Shown: in pieces, positions 28,485 to 42,748 of the stretch
How the letters are laid out: each line of letters starts with the position of its first letter
Position numbering within the stretch: the first letter of the stretch is position 1
Assembly: GCF_000374625.1 (NCBI RefSeq)
Contig: NZ_KB894769.1
Location: 94,165-158,164, forward strand
Length of the DNA: 64,000 bases
Direction of reading: 5' to 3'
DNA from: Allobrachymonas chironomi DSM 19884
GTDB taxonomy: Bacteria; Pseudomonadota; Gammaproteobacteria; Burkholderiales; Burkholderiaceae_C
Program-made: the position numbers and the translations under genes
Notes under the pieces: model-generated
The model's database searches: none
Told to the model about the DNA's origin: nothing
The model's input: the letters and a program-made list of their open reading frames with translations, nothing else

Positions 28485-28577
28485 AGCGCCAGCCAGATAC
28501 CGTGAAAGACCCGATAGGCAGCCTGCCCGCTTCCGGCCTAGCATGAAAAGCTGTACCGACTTTTGACCCTTCACGCC

Positions 28578-29174
28578 ATGACCGACACCCAGCAGCGCTA
28601 CCCCTTTCCCGCCCTGGAGCATCTGCCTGACGATATCCGCGACACCATTCTGGCGGTGCAGGAAAAGAGCGGCTTCGTGCCCAACGTGTTCCTGCAACTG
28701 GCGCGCCGCCCGGCCGAATGGCGTGCCTTCTTTGCCTACCACGATGCGCTGATGCTGCGCGAGGACAGCTCGCTGAGCAAGGCCGAGCGCGAGATGATCA
28801 TCACCGTCATCAGTGCACAAAACCAGTGTCTCTACTGCGTGATGGCGCATGGCGCCCTGCTGCGCATCTTCAAGCGCGATCCGCTGATCGCCGACCAGGT
28901 TGCCATCAACTACCGCAGCGCCGCGCTGAGCCCGCGCGAGCGCGCCATGCTGGATTTCGCCACCCGGGTAAATGAGGCCTCACACACCATCAGCGATACC
29001 GACTTCGAACACCTGCGTGCCCACGGCTTTGACGACGAGGACATCTGGGACATCGCCAGCATCACCGGCCTGTTCGGCCTGAGCAACCGCATCGTCGCCT
29101 TTACCGGCATGGAGCCGAACCCGGAGTTCTATCTGATGGGACGCCAGCCGCGCAAGAAGCCCGCCGAGGCCTGA
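28578..29174 (+). CDS. AhpD-like carboxymuconolactone decarboxylase family protein (peroxidase-related)
   Basis: 198 residues of the AhpD/CMD fold. The redox motif CLYCVMAHG (CxxC followed by His) is at about residues 82-90 and matches the uncharacterised peroxidase-related subfamily. The C-terminus FGLSNRIVAFTGMEPNPEFY is also typical of it. It is likely a thiol-dependent peroxidase or hydroperoxide-reducing enzyme; no partner AhpC is nearby. ATG 28578 chosen over an in-frame TTG at 28563. Same strand as the regulator, 93 bases downstream. Confidence 0.82.
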   Translation: MTDTQQRYPFPALEHLPDDIRDTILAVQEKSGFVPNVFLQLARRPAEWRAFFAYHDALMLREDSSLSKAEREMIITVISAQNQCLYCVMAHGALLRIFKRDPLIADQVAINYRSAALSPRERAMLDFATRVNEASHTISDTDFEHLRAHGFDDEDIWDIASITGLFGLSNRIVAFTGMEPNPEFYLMGRQPRKKPAEA

Positions 29175-29177
29175 GAC

Positions 29178-29618
29178 CTACGGCTGCGGCGGCAGCACCG
29201 CCAGCACGCTGTCGCGCACCCAGTCGGGCAGCGCCACCGCCTTGCCGGCGGCGTAGTCCACCCACACCATGGTGCAGCCGCCATCGGCCACCACGATGTC
29301 AGGCTGGCCATCGTGCTCGATGGTCATCCACATGTCACAGGAGCTGCGCCCCACACCGTTGACGAACAGGCGCACGCGCAGCTGTGCCGGATACTCCAGC
29401 TGGCGGTAGAAGTTGGTGAACACATTCGCCACCACCGGGCCGGTACCGCCCTCCTGCATGCTGTTGCGCATCTCCACCAGCCAGCGCACGCGCGCCTCCT
29501 CGAAGTAGCGCACGTACAGGGTGTTGTTCAGGTGGGCAAAGGCGTCCATGTCGCCCCAGCGCATGGACAGCACGGTATCGTAGATCTGGTACTTGGTATC
29601 GGGCAGGGGCAGTTTCAT
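29178..29618 (-). CDS. Acyl-CoA thioesterase, 4HBT (YbgC/FadM-like) hotdog family
   Basis: 146 residues with a single hotdog domain. The catalytic Asp-containing block RWGDMDAFAHLNNTLYVRYF near residues 20-39 is the 4-hydroxybenzoyl-CoA thioesterase signature. It should hydrolyse acyl-CoA to the free acid and CoA in the cytoplasm; the acyl chain is unknown. It converges on the AhpD-like gene with three bases between stops. No terminator hairpin is visible in this gap. Confidence 0.85.
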   Translation of the reverse strand: MKLPLPDTKYQIYDTVLSMRWGDMDAFAHLNNTLYVRYFEEARVRWLVEMRNSMQEGGTGPVVANVFTNFYRQLEYPAQLRVRLFVNGVGRSSCDMWMTIEHDGQPDIVVADGGCTMVWVDYAAGKAVALPDWVRDSVLAVLPPQP

Positions 29619-29802
29619 GGGTCAGGACGCTGGAATCGGGATATAAACAGGCAATGCCTGCAGCACAAGCGGTCAATTTTGTCAGACTCTGGCCGGAGCA
29701 GCCGTCAATTGTCCCTACAATGAGGACAAACTGTCACAAAGTCGTCGCCCTGCGCAGCAGGCGGCCCCATTGCCACGGTCACATAGCCCAGAGGGAGACA
29801 CC

Positions 29803-35531
<5,729 letters not shown>

Positions 35532-35558
35532 TCCTGCATCTCCTGATACCCGCCTGCC

Positions 35559-35843
35559 ATGAACCTGTCCATCAACCGCATCGTCACAGCCGTGCTGATT
35601 GCCGTGCTGCTGCTGTTGCAATTCCAGATCTGGACTGGTCGTGGCAGCGTTCAGGAAGTCAGCCTGATGAAGCAGCAGCTGGAAAGCCAGCGCAATACCA
35701 ACGCGCAGCTGGAACAGCAAATCGGTCGTATCGAATCGGAGATTGCCGACCTCAAGGAAGGTCTCTCCACGGTTGAAGAGAAGGCCCGCTACGAGATGGG
35801 CATGCTCAAGCCGAACGAAATCTTCGTGCAGATTGCACGCTGA
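35559..35843 (+). CDS. ftsB: Cell division protein FtsB
   Basis: 94-residue bitopic septal protein of the FtsQBL complex. One transmembrane helix at about residues 8-24, followed by a periplasmic coiled coil (about 34-68, rich in Gln/Glu/Leu) and the conserved ending EEKARYEMGMLKPNE. Its place after eno is conserved in many beta- and gammaproteobacteria. 27 bases after eno. Confidence 0.93.
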   Translation: MNLSINRIVTAVLIAVLLLLQFQIWTGRGSVQEVSLMKQQLESQRNTNAQLEQQIGRIESEIADLKEGLSTVEEKARYEMGMLKPNEIFVQIAR

Positions 35844-35873
35844 TCCGCCGAAGCGGTTGCTGCAGCCACAAAC

Positions 35874-35899
35874 AATCCCGCCTCGGCGGGATTTTTTGC
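35874..35899 (+). terminator. Terminator after ftsB
   Basis: Eight-base stem AATCCCGC (35874-35881) / GCGGGATT (35886-35893), loop CTCG, followed by six T. It separates ftsB from the convergent hslO. Confidence 0.9.
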
Positions 35900-35916
35900 G
35901 TGTGCCAGAGACCGGC

Positions 35917-36906
35917 TTACTGCAGCTTGTCGCTGGCCGGCGGCTGCTGCGCGGCCGGCTTGAACAGTTGCGCTACCTCGACCTTGTCGAAGTGGTATTG
36001 CTGGCCGCAGAACTCGCAGCCGACCTCGATCTGGCCGTGGTCCTCCAGAATGCTCTCGGCCTCTTCCTGACCCAGCGTGCGCACCATGTTGGCGACGCGC
36101 TCGTGGCTGCAGGTGCAGGCAAAGTGCGGCACCGGATCGGTATCGGCCGGCACGAAACGCAGCAGTTTCTCGTTCCAGAACAGGCGATGCAGGATGGTGT
36201 CGATGTCCAGCTCCAGCAGTTCCTCTTCCTTCAGGCTTTGCGCCAGCGTGGCGATGTGCTGGTAGCTCTCGTCGGCTTCGGCGCGCGCCTCGTCGGTGGG
36301 AGCCGCCGTGCTGCCGGCGAGGTTGGCTTCGCCCTCCAGTGGCAGGCGCTGGATCAGCAGGCCGGCCGCGATCTGCTCGTTGGCGGCCAGCACCAGCGTG
36401 GTGTCGAGCTGTTCGCTCTGGCGCATGTAGTGGCGCAGCATGTCCGCGACACGCGCAAACGGCTGGCCGGCGCTGTCCTTGAGCGGCACCACACCCTGAT
36501 AGGGCTGCTGACCCGGCAGGCGGTCACGCGGATCCAGCGTGATCGCGCACTGACCCTGGCCGTGCTGGTTGACCAGCTCGGTCATGTCTGCCGTGTCGGA
36601 CACCTCGCCAACGATGCTGGCGGTGGCACGCAAGCCCAGGCTGGGCTGCACTTCGGCGACCGCCACCTTGACCGGGCCATCTCCCTGCACCTGCAGGATC
36701 AGCGCCCCGTTGAACTTGATATTGGACTGCATCAGCATGGCTGCTGCCGTCATTTCGCCGAGCAGGTGGTTGACGGAAGCCGGGTACGGGCCACTCTGGG
36801 TGTTGGCGGCACGGCGTTGCACCACCTCTTGCCAGGCATCGGTCAGACGCACGGCAACACCGCGCACCGGAATGCCGTCAAACAGGAATTTCTGGATCTG
36901 GGACAT
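35917..36906 (-). CDS. hslO: Redox-regulated chaperone Hsp33
   Basis: Holdase activated by oxidative unfolding. 329 residues; the C-terminal zinc/redox switch has the four Cys in CTC and, about 33 residues later, CEFC, matching the CxC...CxxC pattern. The N-terminal domain begins MSQIQKFLFDGIPVRGVAVRL. An extra acidic/Gln-rich insert lies around residues 195-215. Transcribed towards ftsB; a short leader separates it from the gamma-carbonic anhydrase gene upstream (60 bases). Confidence 0.95.
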   Translation of the reverse strand: MSQIQKFLFDGIPVRGVAVRLTDAWQEVVQRRAANTQSGPYPASVNHLLGEMTAAAMLMQSNIKFNGALILQVQGDGPVKVAVAEVQPSLGLRATASIVGEVSDTADMTELVNQHGQGQCAITLDPRDRLPGQQPYQGVVPLKDSAGQPFARVADMLRHYMRQSEQLDTTLVLAANEQIAAGLLIQRLPLEGEANLAGSTAAPTDEARAEADESYQHIATLAQSLKEEELLELDIDTILHRLFWNEKLLRFVPADTDPVPHFACTCSHERVANMVRTLGQEEAESILEDHGQIEVGCEFCGQQYHFDKVEVAQLFKPAAQQPPASDKLQ

Positions 36907-36966
36907 GAGTTGTTCTCGTGAAACGGCCCGGCGCAGCTGGCCGGACCCAGACAGTCCAGATGGGGT

Positions 36967-37491
36967 TCAAGCGATCTTCTTCAAGCCTTTGCGGTAGCGG
37001 TTGGCATTGTCGATGTAGTGCTGGGCGCTGTAGCGCAGGCCTTCGATCTGTTCGGGCGTGAGCTGGCGCACCACCTTGGCCGGGCTGCCCAGAATCATGC
37101 TGCCATCGGGAAATTCCTTGCCCTCGGTCACCAGCGCACCGGCGCCGACCAGGCAGTTCTTGCCGATTTTGGCGCCGTTGAGCACCACGGCACCAATGCC
37201 GATCAGGCTCTCGTCGCCAATCGTGCAGCCATGCAGCATCACCATGTGGCCCACGGTGACGCGCTTGCCGATGGTCAGCGGTATACCCTCGTCGGTGTGC
37301 AGCACGCTGCCGTCCTGGATGTTGCTGCCTTCGCCGATGGTGATCGGGTCGTTGTCGCCACGCAGCGTGCAGTTGAACCAGATGCTGACGTTCTCGTCCA
37401 GCTGCACATCACCCATGACCTGGGCGGAATCGGCTACCCAGGCGCTGTCGGCTACCTGCGGGGTCTTGTCGTCGAGTTGGTAAAGGGCCAT
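36967..37491 (-). CDS. Gamma carbonic anhydrase family protein (left-handed beta-helix)
   Basis: 174 residues with hexapeptide repeats of the YrdA/PaaY type. Zinc-ligand His residues are visible in [18 protein letters not shown]. Function may be carbonic anhydrase or a related thioesterase; the family is poorly characterised. ATG 37491 is preceded by GGAGA; a longer frame upstream overlaps the divergent gene and lacks homology to the family. Divergent from the DUF455 gene with 55 bases between starts. Confidence 0.9.
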   Translation of the reverse strand: MALYQLDDKTPQVADSAWVADSAQVMGDVQLDENVSIWFNCTLRGDNDPITIGEGSNIQDGSVLHTDEGIPLTIGKRVTVGHMVMLHGCTIGDESLIGIGAVVLNGAKIGKNCLVGAGALVTEGKEFPDGSMILGSPAKVVRQLTPEQIEGLRYSAQHYIDNANRYRKGLKKIA

Positions 37492-37546
37492 GCTTGTCTG
37501 TCTCCGGTCAAAATCGTGGCGGCGGTGCGCGCCTACAATGGCTCCC

Positions 37547-38371
37547 ATGAGTGTACGACAAGCTGCCCGCGCCGCCCTGAGCCTGACCGATCCTGCCGCC
37601 AAGGTCGCCGCCACCCACGTCCTGTGGCAGCAGGCCGGTGCGGCTGATCTGGCCAGTGAAGCCGCTGTCTCGGCCGCGGAGCTGATCGCGCGGGAGCCAG
37701 CCCCGATTCCCGGCCGGCCGGACCAGCCGGAGCTGGTGCATCCGAAAGAGGTGGCCCGGCGCAGCGTACACACGCCAGCCGGCCGCGCCGCCCTGCTGCA
37801 TGCGGTGGTGCATATCGAATTCAATGCCATCAACCTGGCGCTGGATGCGGTCTGGCGCTTCAGCGACATGCCCGAAGGCTTTTACCTGGACTGGCTGCGC
37901 GTGGCACGCGAAGAAGCCGAACACTTCACCATGCTGCACGAGCACCTGCAGCAGATGGGCTGGCAATACGGCGATTTTGTTGCGCACGACGGCCTGTGGA
38001 CCATGTGCGAGAAAACCGCCGATGACATCGTGGCCCGCATGGCGCTGGTGCCGCGCACGCTGGAGGCGCGCGGCCTGGATGCCACGCCGCTGATCCAGCA
38101 GCGCCTGCGTGCCATCCAGGCCGACGATGCGCAAGTCACCGCAAACCTGCTCGATACCATTCTGCGCGACGAGATCGGCCATGTGGCAATTGGCAACCAC
38201 TGGTATCGCTGGCTGTGCGGACGTTACGGACTGGAGCCTGTGGCGCATTACGGCGCACTGGTGCAGCACTACGCCGCCCCCAGGCTCAAGCCGCCCTTCA
38301 ACGAGGCGGCACGCAAGCAGGCCGGCTTCAGCCAGCAAGAGATCGACTACCTGCTGGGCATGGGTGTGTAG
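37547..38371 (+). CDS. DUF455 ferritin-like protein
   Basis: 274 residues with a ferritin-like diiron pattern: [17 protein letters not shown] (about 88-104), [14 protein letters not shown] (about 124-137) and [14 protein letters not shown] (about 207-220) supply the Glu/His ligands. The DUF455 family has no firm function; tRNA-modification hydroxylase-like roles have been discussed for ferritin-like relatives. ATG 37547 fits the family N-terminus. A TACAAT is only eight bases upstream, so if it is the -10 the transcript would be nearly leaderless and would begin near the ATG. Confidence 0.83.
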   Translation: MSVRQAARAALSLTDPAAKVAATHVLWQQAGAADLASEAAVSAAELIAREPAPIPGRPDQPELVHPKEVARRSVHTPAGRAALLHAVVHIEFNAINLALDAVWRFSDMPEGFYLDWLRVAREEAEHFTMLHEHLQQMGWQYGDFVAHDGLWTMCEKTADDIVARMALVPRTLEARGLDATPLIQQRLRAIQADDAQVTANLLDTILRDEIGHVAIGNHWYRWLCGRYGLEPVAHYGALVQHYAAPRLKPPFNEAARKQAGFSQQEIDYLLGMGV

Positions 38372-38426
38372 CCACCGCGCCAGCAGGCACAATGAACACA
38401 AATACGAACCCTGGAGGAGACACCCC

Positions 38427-39227
38427 ATGAACAACGCCCTGCTCTACGACCAGGACGGTGCCATCGTCACGCTGACCATGAACCGCCCTGACCTGCGCAA
38501 CCCGATTTCCGAACCGGACATGATCGATGCCTTCGAGGAGGCGGTGTTGCGCATCAACCGCGATGCCAGCGTACGCGTGGTGATCCTGACCGGGGCCGGC
38601 AGCGCATTTTCCTCGGGCGGCAATGTCAAGCACATGCGCGACCGTGAAGGCATGTTTGGCGGCAGCCCGGTGCAGATCCGCAACGGTTATCGCCACGGCA
38701 TCCAGCGCATTCCGCGCGCCATGTGGGAGCTGGAAGTGCCGGCGATTGCCGCCGTCAACGGGCCGGCCATTGGGGCCGGCTGCGACCTGACCTGCATGTG
38801 CGATATCCGCATCGCCTCTACCAGGGCCCAGTTTGCCGAGAGCTTTGCCAAGATCGGCATCATTCCCGGCGACGGCGGTGCCTGGCTGCTGCCGCGCGTG
38901 GTCGGCATGTCGCGTGCCAGCGAGATGGCCTTTACCGGCGAGCCGATCGATGCGCAGACGGCGCTGGCCTGGGGACTGGTGTCGCGCGTGGTGGAACCGG
39001 AAGATCTGCTTGACAGCGCCCGTGCGCTGGCACAGCGCATCGCGGTCAACCCGCCGCAGGCCGTGCGCATGAGCAAGCGTCTGCTGCGCGAAGGCCAGCA
39101 CATGCGGCTGGACAGCCTGCTGGAGCTGTCAGCCGCCATGCAGGCGCTGGCGCACCATACGCAGGACCATGCCGAAGCCGTCAACGCGCTGCTGGAAAAG
39201 CGCCCGGGCCACTATAGCGGCGCATAA
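38427..39227 (+). CDS. Enoyl-CoA hydratase / crotonase family
   Basis: 266 residues of the crotonase superfamily. Oxyanion-hole segments SSGGNVKHM and NGPAIGAGCDL are present, and GIIPGDGGAWLLPRVVG contains an Asp where classical hydratases have Glu, so the exact reaction is uncertain. ATG 38427 has CTGGAGGAGA ideally placed. It is 55 bases after the DUF455 gene on the same strand. Confidence 0.87.
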   Translation: MNNALLYDQDGAIVTLTMNRPDLRNPISEPDMIDAFEEAVLRINRDASVRVVILTGAGSAFSSGGNVKHMRDREGMFGGSPVQIRNGYRHGIQRIPRAMWELEVPAIAAVNGPAIGAGCDLTCMCDIRIASTRAQFAESFAKIGIIPGDGGAWLLPRVVGMSRASEMAFTGEPIDAQTALAWGLVSRVVEPEDLLDSARALAQRIAVNPPQAVRMSKRLLREGQHMRLDSLLELSAAMQALAHHTQDHAEAVNALLEKRPGHYSGA

Positions 39228-39242
39228 GCCGGCCAGCCCTCC

Positions 39243-40193
39243 TCAGCCGCGCGGATGGTGCTGTGCCATCATCTGCTTCAGGCGTTCGCGTGCCACGTGG
39301 GTGTAGATCGTGGTGGTGCTGATATCGGCATGGCCCAGCAGCAGCTGTACCGAACGCAAGTCTGCGCCGTGGTTCAGCAAATGGGTGGCAAAGGCATGGC
39401 GCAGGGTATGCGGTGACAGCGGCGTGGCAATGCCGGCCTGCAGCGCATATTTCCGCACCAGATGCCAGAACATGGCACGCGTCATCGCTTCGCCGGGATG
39501 CGCGCCGCGAATCGTCACGAACACGGCATCGGTCTGGTGCCCCTTGAGCAGCGCCGGACGCGCCTGCTCCAGATAGCGCTGCAACCAATCGTGCGCCACA
39601 TCGCCAAACGGCACCAGGCGCTCCTTGTCTCCCTTGCCGGTGATGCGCAGCACGCGCTCGCTCGGGCTGATGTGGAACAGGCGCAGGTCCACCAGCTCGC
39701 TTACGCGCAGGCCGCTGGCGTACATCAGTTCCAGCATGGCGCGATCGCGCAGGCCGAGTTCGGTATCCACATCGGGTGCGGCCAGCAGGGCCTCGACCTG
39801 GGCTTCGCCGAGTGTTCCGGGGACACGCGCCGGCTGGCGTGCCGCCTGCAGGCGCAGCGTCGGGTCTTCGGCCAGGCGCTGCTCACGCACCGCCCAGCGG
39901 TAGAAACGCTTGAGCACGGTCAGCTTGCGGTTGGCGCTGGTCGCCTTGCCGCCCTGGCCCTGCACGCCGCCACTGCTGAACAGATGGCCCTGGTAGAGCT
40001 GGATATCCGTTTCCTGTGCCTGCAGCAGCGCGCGCGCTGGCACCTGCTGCGCCAGCCAGCGCACGAACAGGTTCAGGTCGCTGCGGTAGGCGGCCAGGGT
40101 GTTGCGGCTCAGGCCGTCTTCGAGCCAGAGGGCATCGAGAAAGGCATCGACGGCATCAGGAGCGCTTGCAGCAGGCGTATCGGTCAGGGACAT
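39243..40193 (-). CDS. xerD: Site-specific tyrosine recombinase XerD
   Basis: Resolves chromosome dimers at dif with XerC and FtsK. 316 residues: N-terminal SAM-like core-binding domain and catalytic domain with Arg in SGLRVSEL, Lys in GKGDKERLVP, His/Arg in LSPHTLRHAFATH, His in LLGHADISTT and nucleophile Tyr in IYTHV. It is not linked to integrase-type mobile DNA here, so the housekeeping role is favoured. Convergent with the enoyl-CoA hydratase gene. Confidence 0.93.
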   Translation of the reverse strand: MSLTDTPAASAPDAVDAFLDALWLEDGLSRNTLAAYRSDLNLFVRWLAQQVPARALLQAQETDIQLYQGHLFSSGGVQGQGGKATSANRKLTVLKRFYRWAVREQRLAEDPTLRLQAARQPARVPGTLGEAQVEALLAAPDVDTELGLRDRAMLELMYASGLRVSELVDLRLFHISPSERVLRITGKGDKERLVPFGDVAHDWLQRYLEQARPALLKGHQTDAVFVTIRGAHPGEAMTRAMFWHLVRKYALQAGIATPLSPHTLRHAFATHLLNHGADLRSVQLLLGHADISTTTIYTHVARERLKQMMAQHHPRG

Positions 40194-40321
40194 GCCGCCA
40201 TTATCCGGGCAGCCGGCCTGCGCCGGTGCCGATTGCTGCCTTCGCCAGATACGTGCGCTGTCGTGGCCCGGCTGCCGTAAGCTGGCAGCTTCATCTTTCA
40301 GGATTCAGGAGCACGGCAACC

Positions 40322-41119
40322 ATGCAGCAGACACCCGGCGATCACGACGATCTTGTGCAACAGCAGTACCAGCCGCGCGCGCAGGCCTATGCCAGCAGCG
40401 CCGTGCATGCCGCGGGGCCGGATCTGGCATGCGCCAGCGCGCTGGTGGCGGCGCTGGCCCCGGCCGATGCCGGCTGGCGCGCCCTGGATGCCGGATGCGG
40501 CGGCGGTCACCTCGGCTTTGCGCTGGCCGCCCTGCCCCAGGTTGCACAGCTCTGTGCGCTGGACCCGACGCCGGCCATGCTCGAGGTGGTGCAACAGGGC
40601 GCCCTGGACCGCGGTCTGGCAGCGCGCCTGCACACGGTACAGGGACAGGCCGGCAGCCTGCCGTTTGCCGATGCCAGCTTCGATCTGGTCGCCAGCCGCT
40701 ACAGCGCGCACCACTGGCGTCATCTGGAAGCCGGCCTGGCCGATCTGGTGCGCGTGCTGCGCCCGGGCGGCTATCTGCTGCTGATCGACACGCTGGGACA
40801 CGACGATGTGCTGTGCCAGACGCACATGCAGACCGTGGAACTGCTGCCCGATGCCTCGCATGTCTGCAACCGTCCGGTGCCGGAATGGCGTGCCCTGCTG
40901 CAAGCCACCGGGGTAGACATCCTGCATGAGCAAGCCTGGCCGCTGCGGCTGGAATTTGCCTCCTGGATTGCGCGCATGCAAACCCCGCCTCATCGCGCCC
41001 AGGCCGTACGCGCCGTGCTGCAGCAGGCCCCGGCCGAAGTGCACGAAGCCCTGCAGACCGAGGCCGATGGCAGTTTCACGCTGCAGACCGGCCTCTGGCT
41101 GGCGCGCAAGCCGGTCTAG
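40322..41119 (+). CDS. Class I SAM-dependent methyltransferase
   Basis: 265 residues. Motif I LDAGCGGGHLGF at about residues 55-66, acidic LDPTPAML, and the post-motif III VLRPGGYLLLID define a class I methyltransferase of the UbiE/methyltransf_11 type. The substrate is unknown. ATG 40322 is preceded by AGGAG; the stop overlaps the end of queG (convergent) by four bases. Confidence 0.85.
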   Translation: MQQTPGDHDDLVQQQYQPRAQAYASSAVHAAGPDLACASALVAALAPADAGWRALDAGCGGGHLGFALAALPQVAQLCALDPTPAMLEVVQQGALDRGLAARLHTVQGQAGSLPFADASFDLVASRYSAHHWRHLEAGLADLVRVLRPGGYLLLIDTLGHDDVLCQTHMQTVELLPDASHVCNRPVPEWRALLQATGVDILHEQAWPLRLEFASWIARMQTPPHRAQAVRAVLQQAPAEVHEALQTEADGSFTLQTGLWLARKPV

Positions 41120-42207
41120 CCCTGCGCCAGCGCCCACGCCACATGCTCGCGCACCAGCTCCTGCGGATGCCCGGCCTGCTGCTGCAGGGCAGCGCGGATG
41201 GCCTCGGCCTGCGCCGCATCAGCCACGCGCAGCGCATTGCCCAGCGCCACCGCCAGATTGCGCAGCCAGCGCAAATGACCGATACGGCGAATCGGGCTGC
41301 CTTCGGTGCAGCGCAAGAAAGTGGCTTCGTCCCACTGCCAGAGCTGCAACAGCTGTGCGCTGCCCAGACCATGGCGTTCATCAAAATCCGGTAGCGCCTG
41401 ACGTCGGGCAAACTTGTTCCACGGGCAGACCAGCTGGCAGTCGTCGCAGCCGTAGATGCGGTTGCCCAGCAAGGGACGCAACTCGGGCGGAATCGGGCCA
41501 TCGTGCTCGATCGTCAGATAGGAAATGCAGCGCCGCGCGTCGAGCCGGTACGGCGCGATGATGGCCCCGGTCGGGCAGATGTCCAGACAGGCCCGGCACT
41601 GGCCGCAGTGGCCGCTTTCGGCATCGGTCAGCGGCAGGGCCAGATCGATGTAGATCTCGCCCAGGAAGAACATGGAGCCGGCCTCGCGGCTCAGCGTCAG
41701 CGTGTGCTTGCCACGCCAGCCCTGGCCGCTGCGGCTGGCCAGTTCCACCTCCAGCACCGGTGCCGAATCGGTAAACACGCGATGGCCGAACGGGCCGAGG
41801 ACGCGCGCCATGGCATCGGCCAGTTTCTGCAGGCGCTGGCGCAGCACCTTGTGGTAATCGCGGCCCCGCGCATAGAGCGATACCACGGCTTCGCCAGGCT
41901 GCTGCAGCCGCGCCAACTCGCGTTCGCGCCAGTTTTCCGGCGTGGCCGCGGGCAGGTAATCCATGCGCGCCGTGATCACGCGTACCGTGCCCGGCACCAG
42001 CTCTGCCGGACGCGCCCGCTTCAGGCCATGATGTGCCATGTACTGCATGCTGCCGTGAAAACCCTGTTCCAGCCAGGCCAGCAGCCCCGGCTCGGCGCTG
42101 GACAGATCGACATCGGCCACGCCCAGTCGGGAAAAGCCGAGTGCGGCCGCCTCCTGCTGCAGGATCGACCATAATGTTTCCGGGCTGGGAGGCGTCTGCT
42201 GTTCCAC
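41116..42207 (-). CDS. queG: Epoxyqueuosine reductase
   Basis: Last step of queuosine synthesis in tRNA, a cobalamin-dependent reduction. About 363 residues. Two [4Fe-4S] clusters are marked by CGQCRACLDICPTGAI and CDDCQLVCPWNKF; the N-terminal cobalamin-binding half carries YARGRDYHKVLRQRL. The C-terminus has HEAT-like repeats. The start is uncertain: GTG 42207 is my choice, as longer starts would run into the divergent tsaE. The cofactor links it logically to the cobalamin operon in this window. Confidence 0.92.
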   Translation of the reverse strand: MEQQTPPSPETLWSILQQEAAALGFSRLGVADVDLSSAEPGLLAWLEQGFHGSMQYMAHHGLKRARPAELVPGTVRVITARMDYLPAATPENWRERELARLQQPGEAVVSLYARGRDYHKVLRQRLQKLADAMARVLGPFGHRVFTDSAPVLEVELASRSGQGWRGKHTLTLSREAGSMFFLGEIYIDLALPLTDAESGHCGQCRACLDICPTGAIIAPYRLDARRCISYLTIEHDGPIPPELRPLLGNRIYGCDDCQLVCPWNKFARRQALPDFDERHGLGSAQLLQLWQWDEATFLRCTEGSPIRRIGHLRWLRNLAVALGNALRVADAAQAEAIRAALQQQAGHPQELVREHVAWALAQG

Positions 42208-42262
42208 GATTCCTGTTTCCAACGTGCTGCCGGCGGCCTGTGACCAGACCGATGCAGCTGTG

Positions 42263-42748
42263 ATGACACCGATGATTGTAAAAAACCTGAACTGGCCTGA
42301 CGAATCGGCCACCCGGGAGTTTGCCAGCCGGCTGGCAGACTATTGGCAACAGCACCCGGACAGCGCCAACCTGCTGGTGCTGCTGCACGGCGACCTGGGA
42401 GCCGGCAAGACCACGCTGGTGCGGCATCTGCTGCGCGGTCTGGGCGTACAGGGCCGCATCAAGAGTCCGACCTATGCCCTGGTAGAACCTTATGTAACCC
42501 CATGTGTGCAAGTGTGGCATTTTGATTTTTACCGCTTTGCCGACCCGCAGGAATGGGAAGATGCAGGGTTACGCGATATCTTTGCCACGCCGGGTCTGAA
42601 ACTGGTCGAATGGCCGGACAAGGCCGGAGACCTGCTGCCGCAGCCCGACTGGATCATCCGGCTCAGCTCCGATGTGGACGAGGTACGCCATATCACCCTG
42701 GAAGCCCTGACGCCACGTGGCGTCACCCTGATGCAGGAAGCGACATGA
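42263..42748 (+). CDS. tsaE: tRNA threonylcarbamoyladenosine biosynthesis ATPase TsaE
   Basis: 161 residues. Walker A GDLGAGKTTLVR (about residues 46-57) and the family blocks SPTYALVEPY and HFDFYRFADPQEWEDAGLRD are intact. It works with TsaB and TsaD for t6A37. ATG 42263 or 42272 are both possible. The stop overlaps the amidase start by four bases (ATGA at 42745). Confidence 0.94.
   Translation: MTPMIVKNLNWPDESATREFASRLADYWQQHPDSANLLVLLHGDLGAGKTTLVRHLLRGLGVQGRIKSPTYALVEPYVTPCVQVWHFDFYRFADPQEWEDAGLRDIFATPGLKLVEWPDKAGDLLPQPDWIIRLSSDVDEVRHITLEALTPRGVTLMQEAT

Noticed and set aside
39243..40193. Phage-type integrase with an attachment site
   Set aside because: Length and motifs fit housekeeping XerD; no prophage genes nearby. 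The nearest tRNA is 27 kb away.
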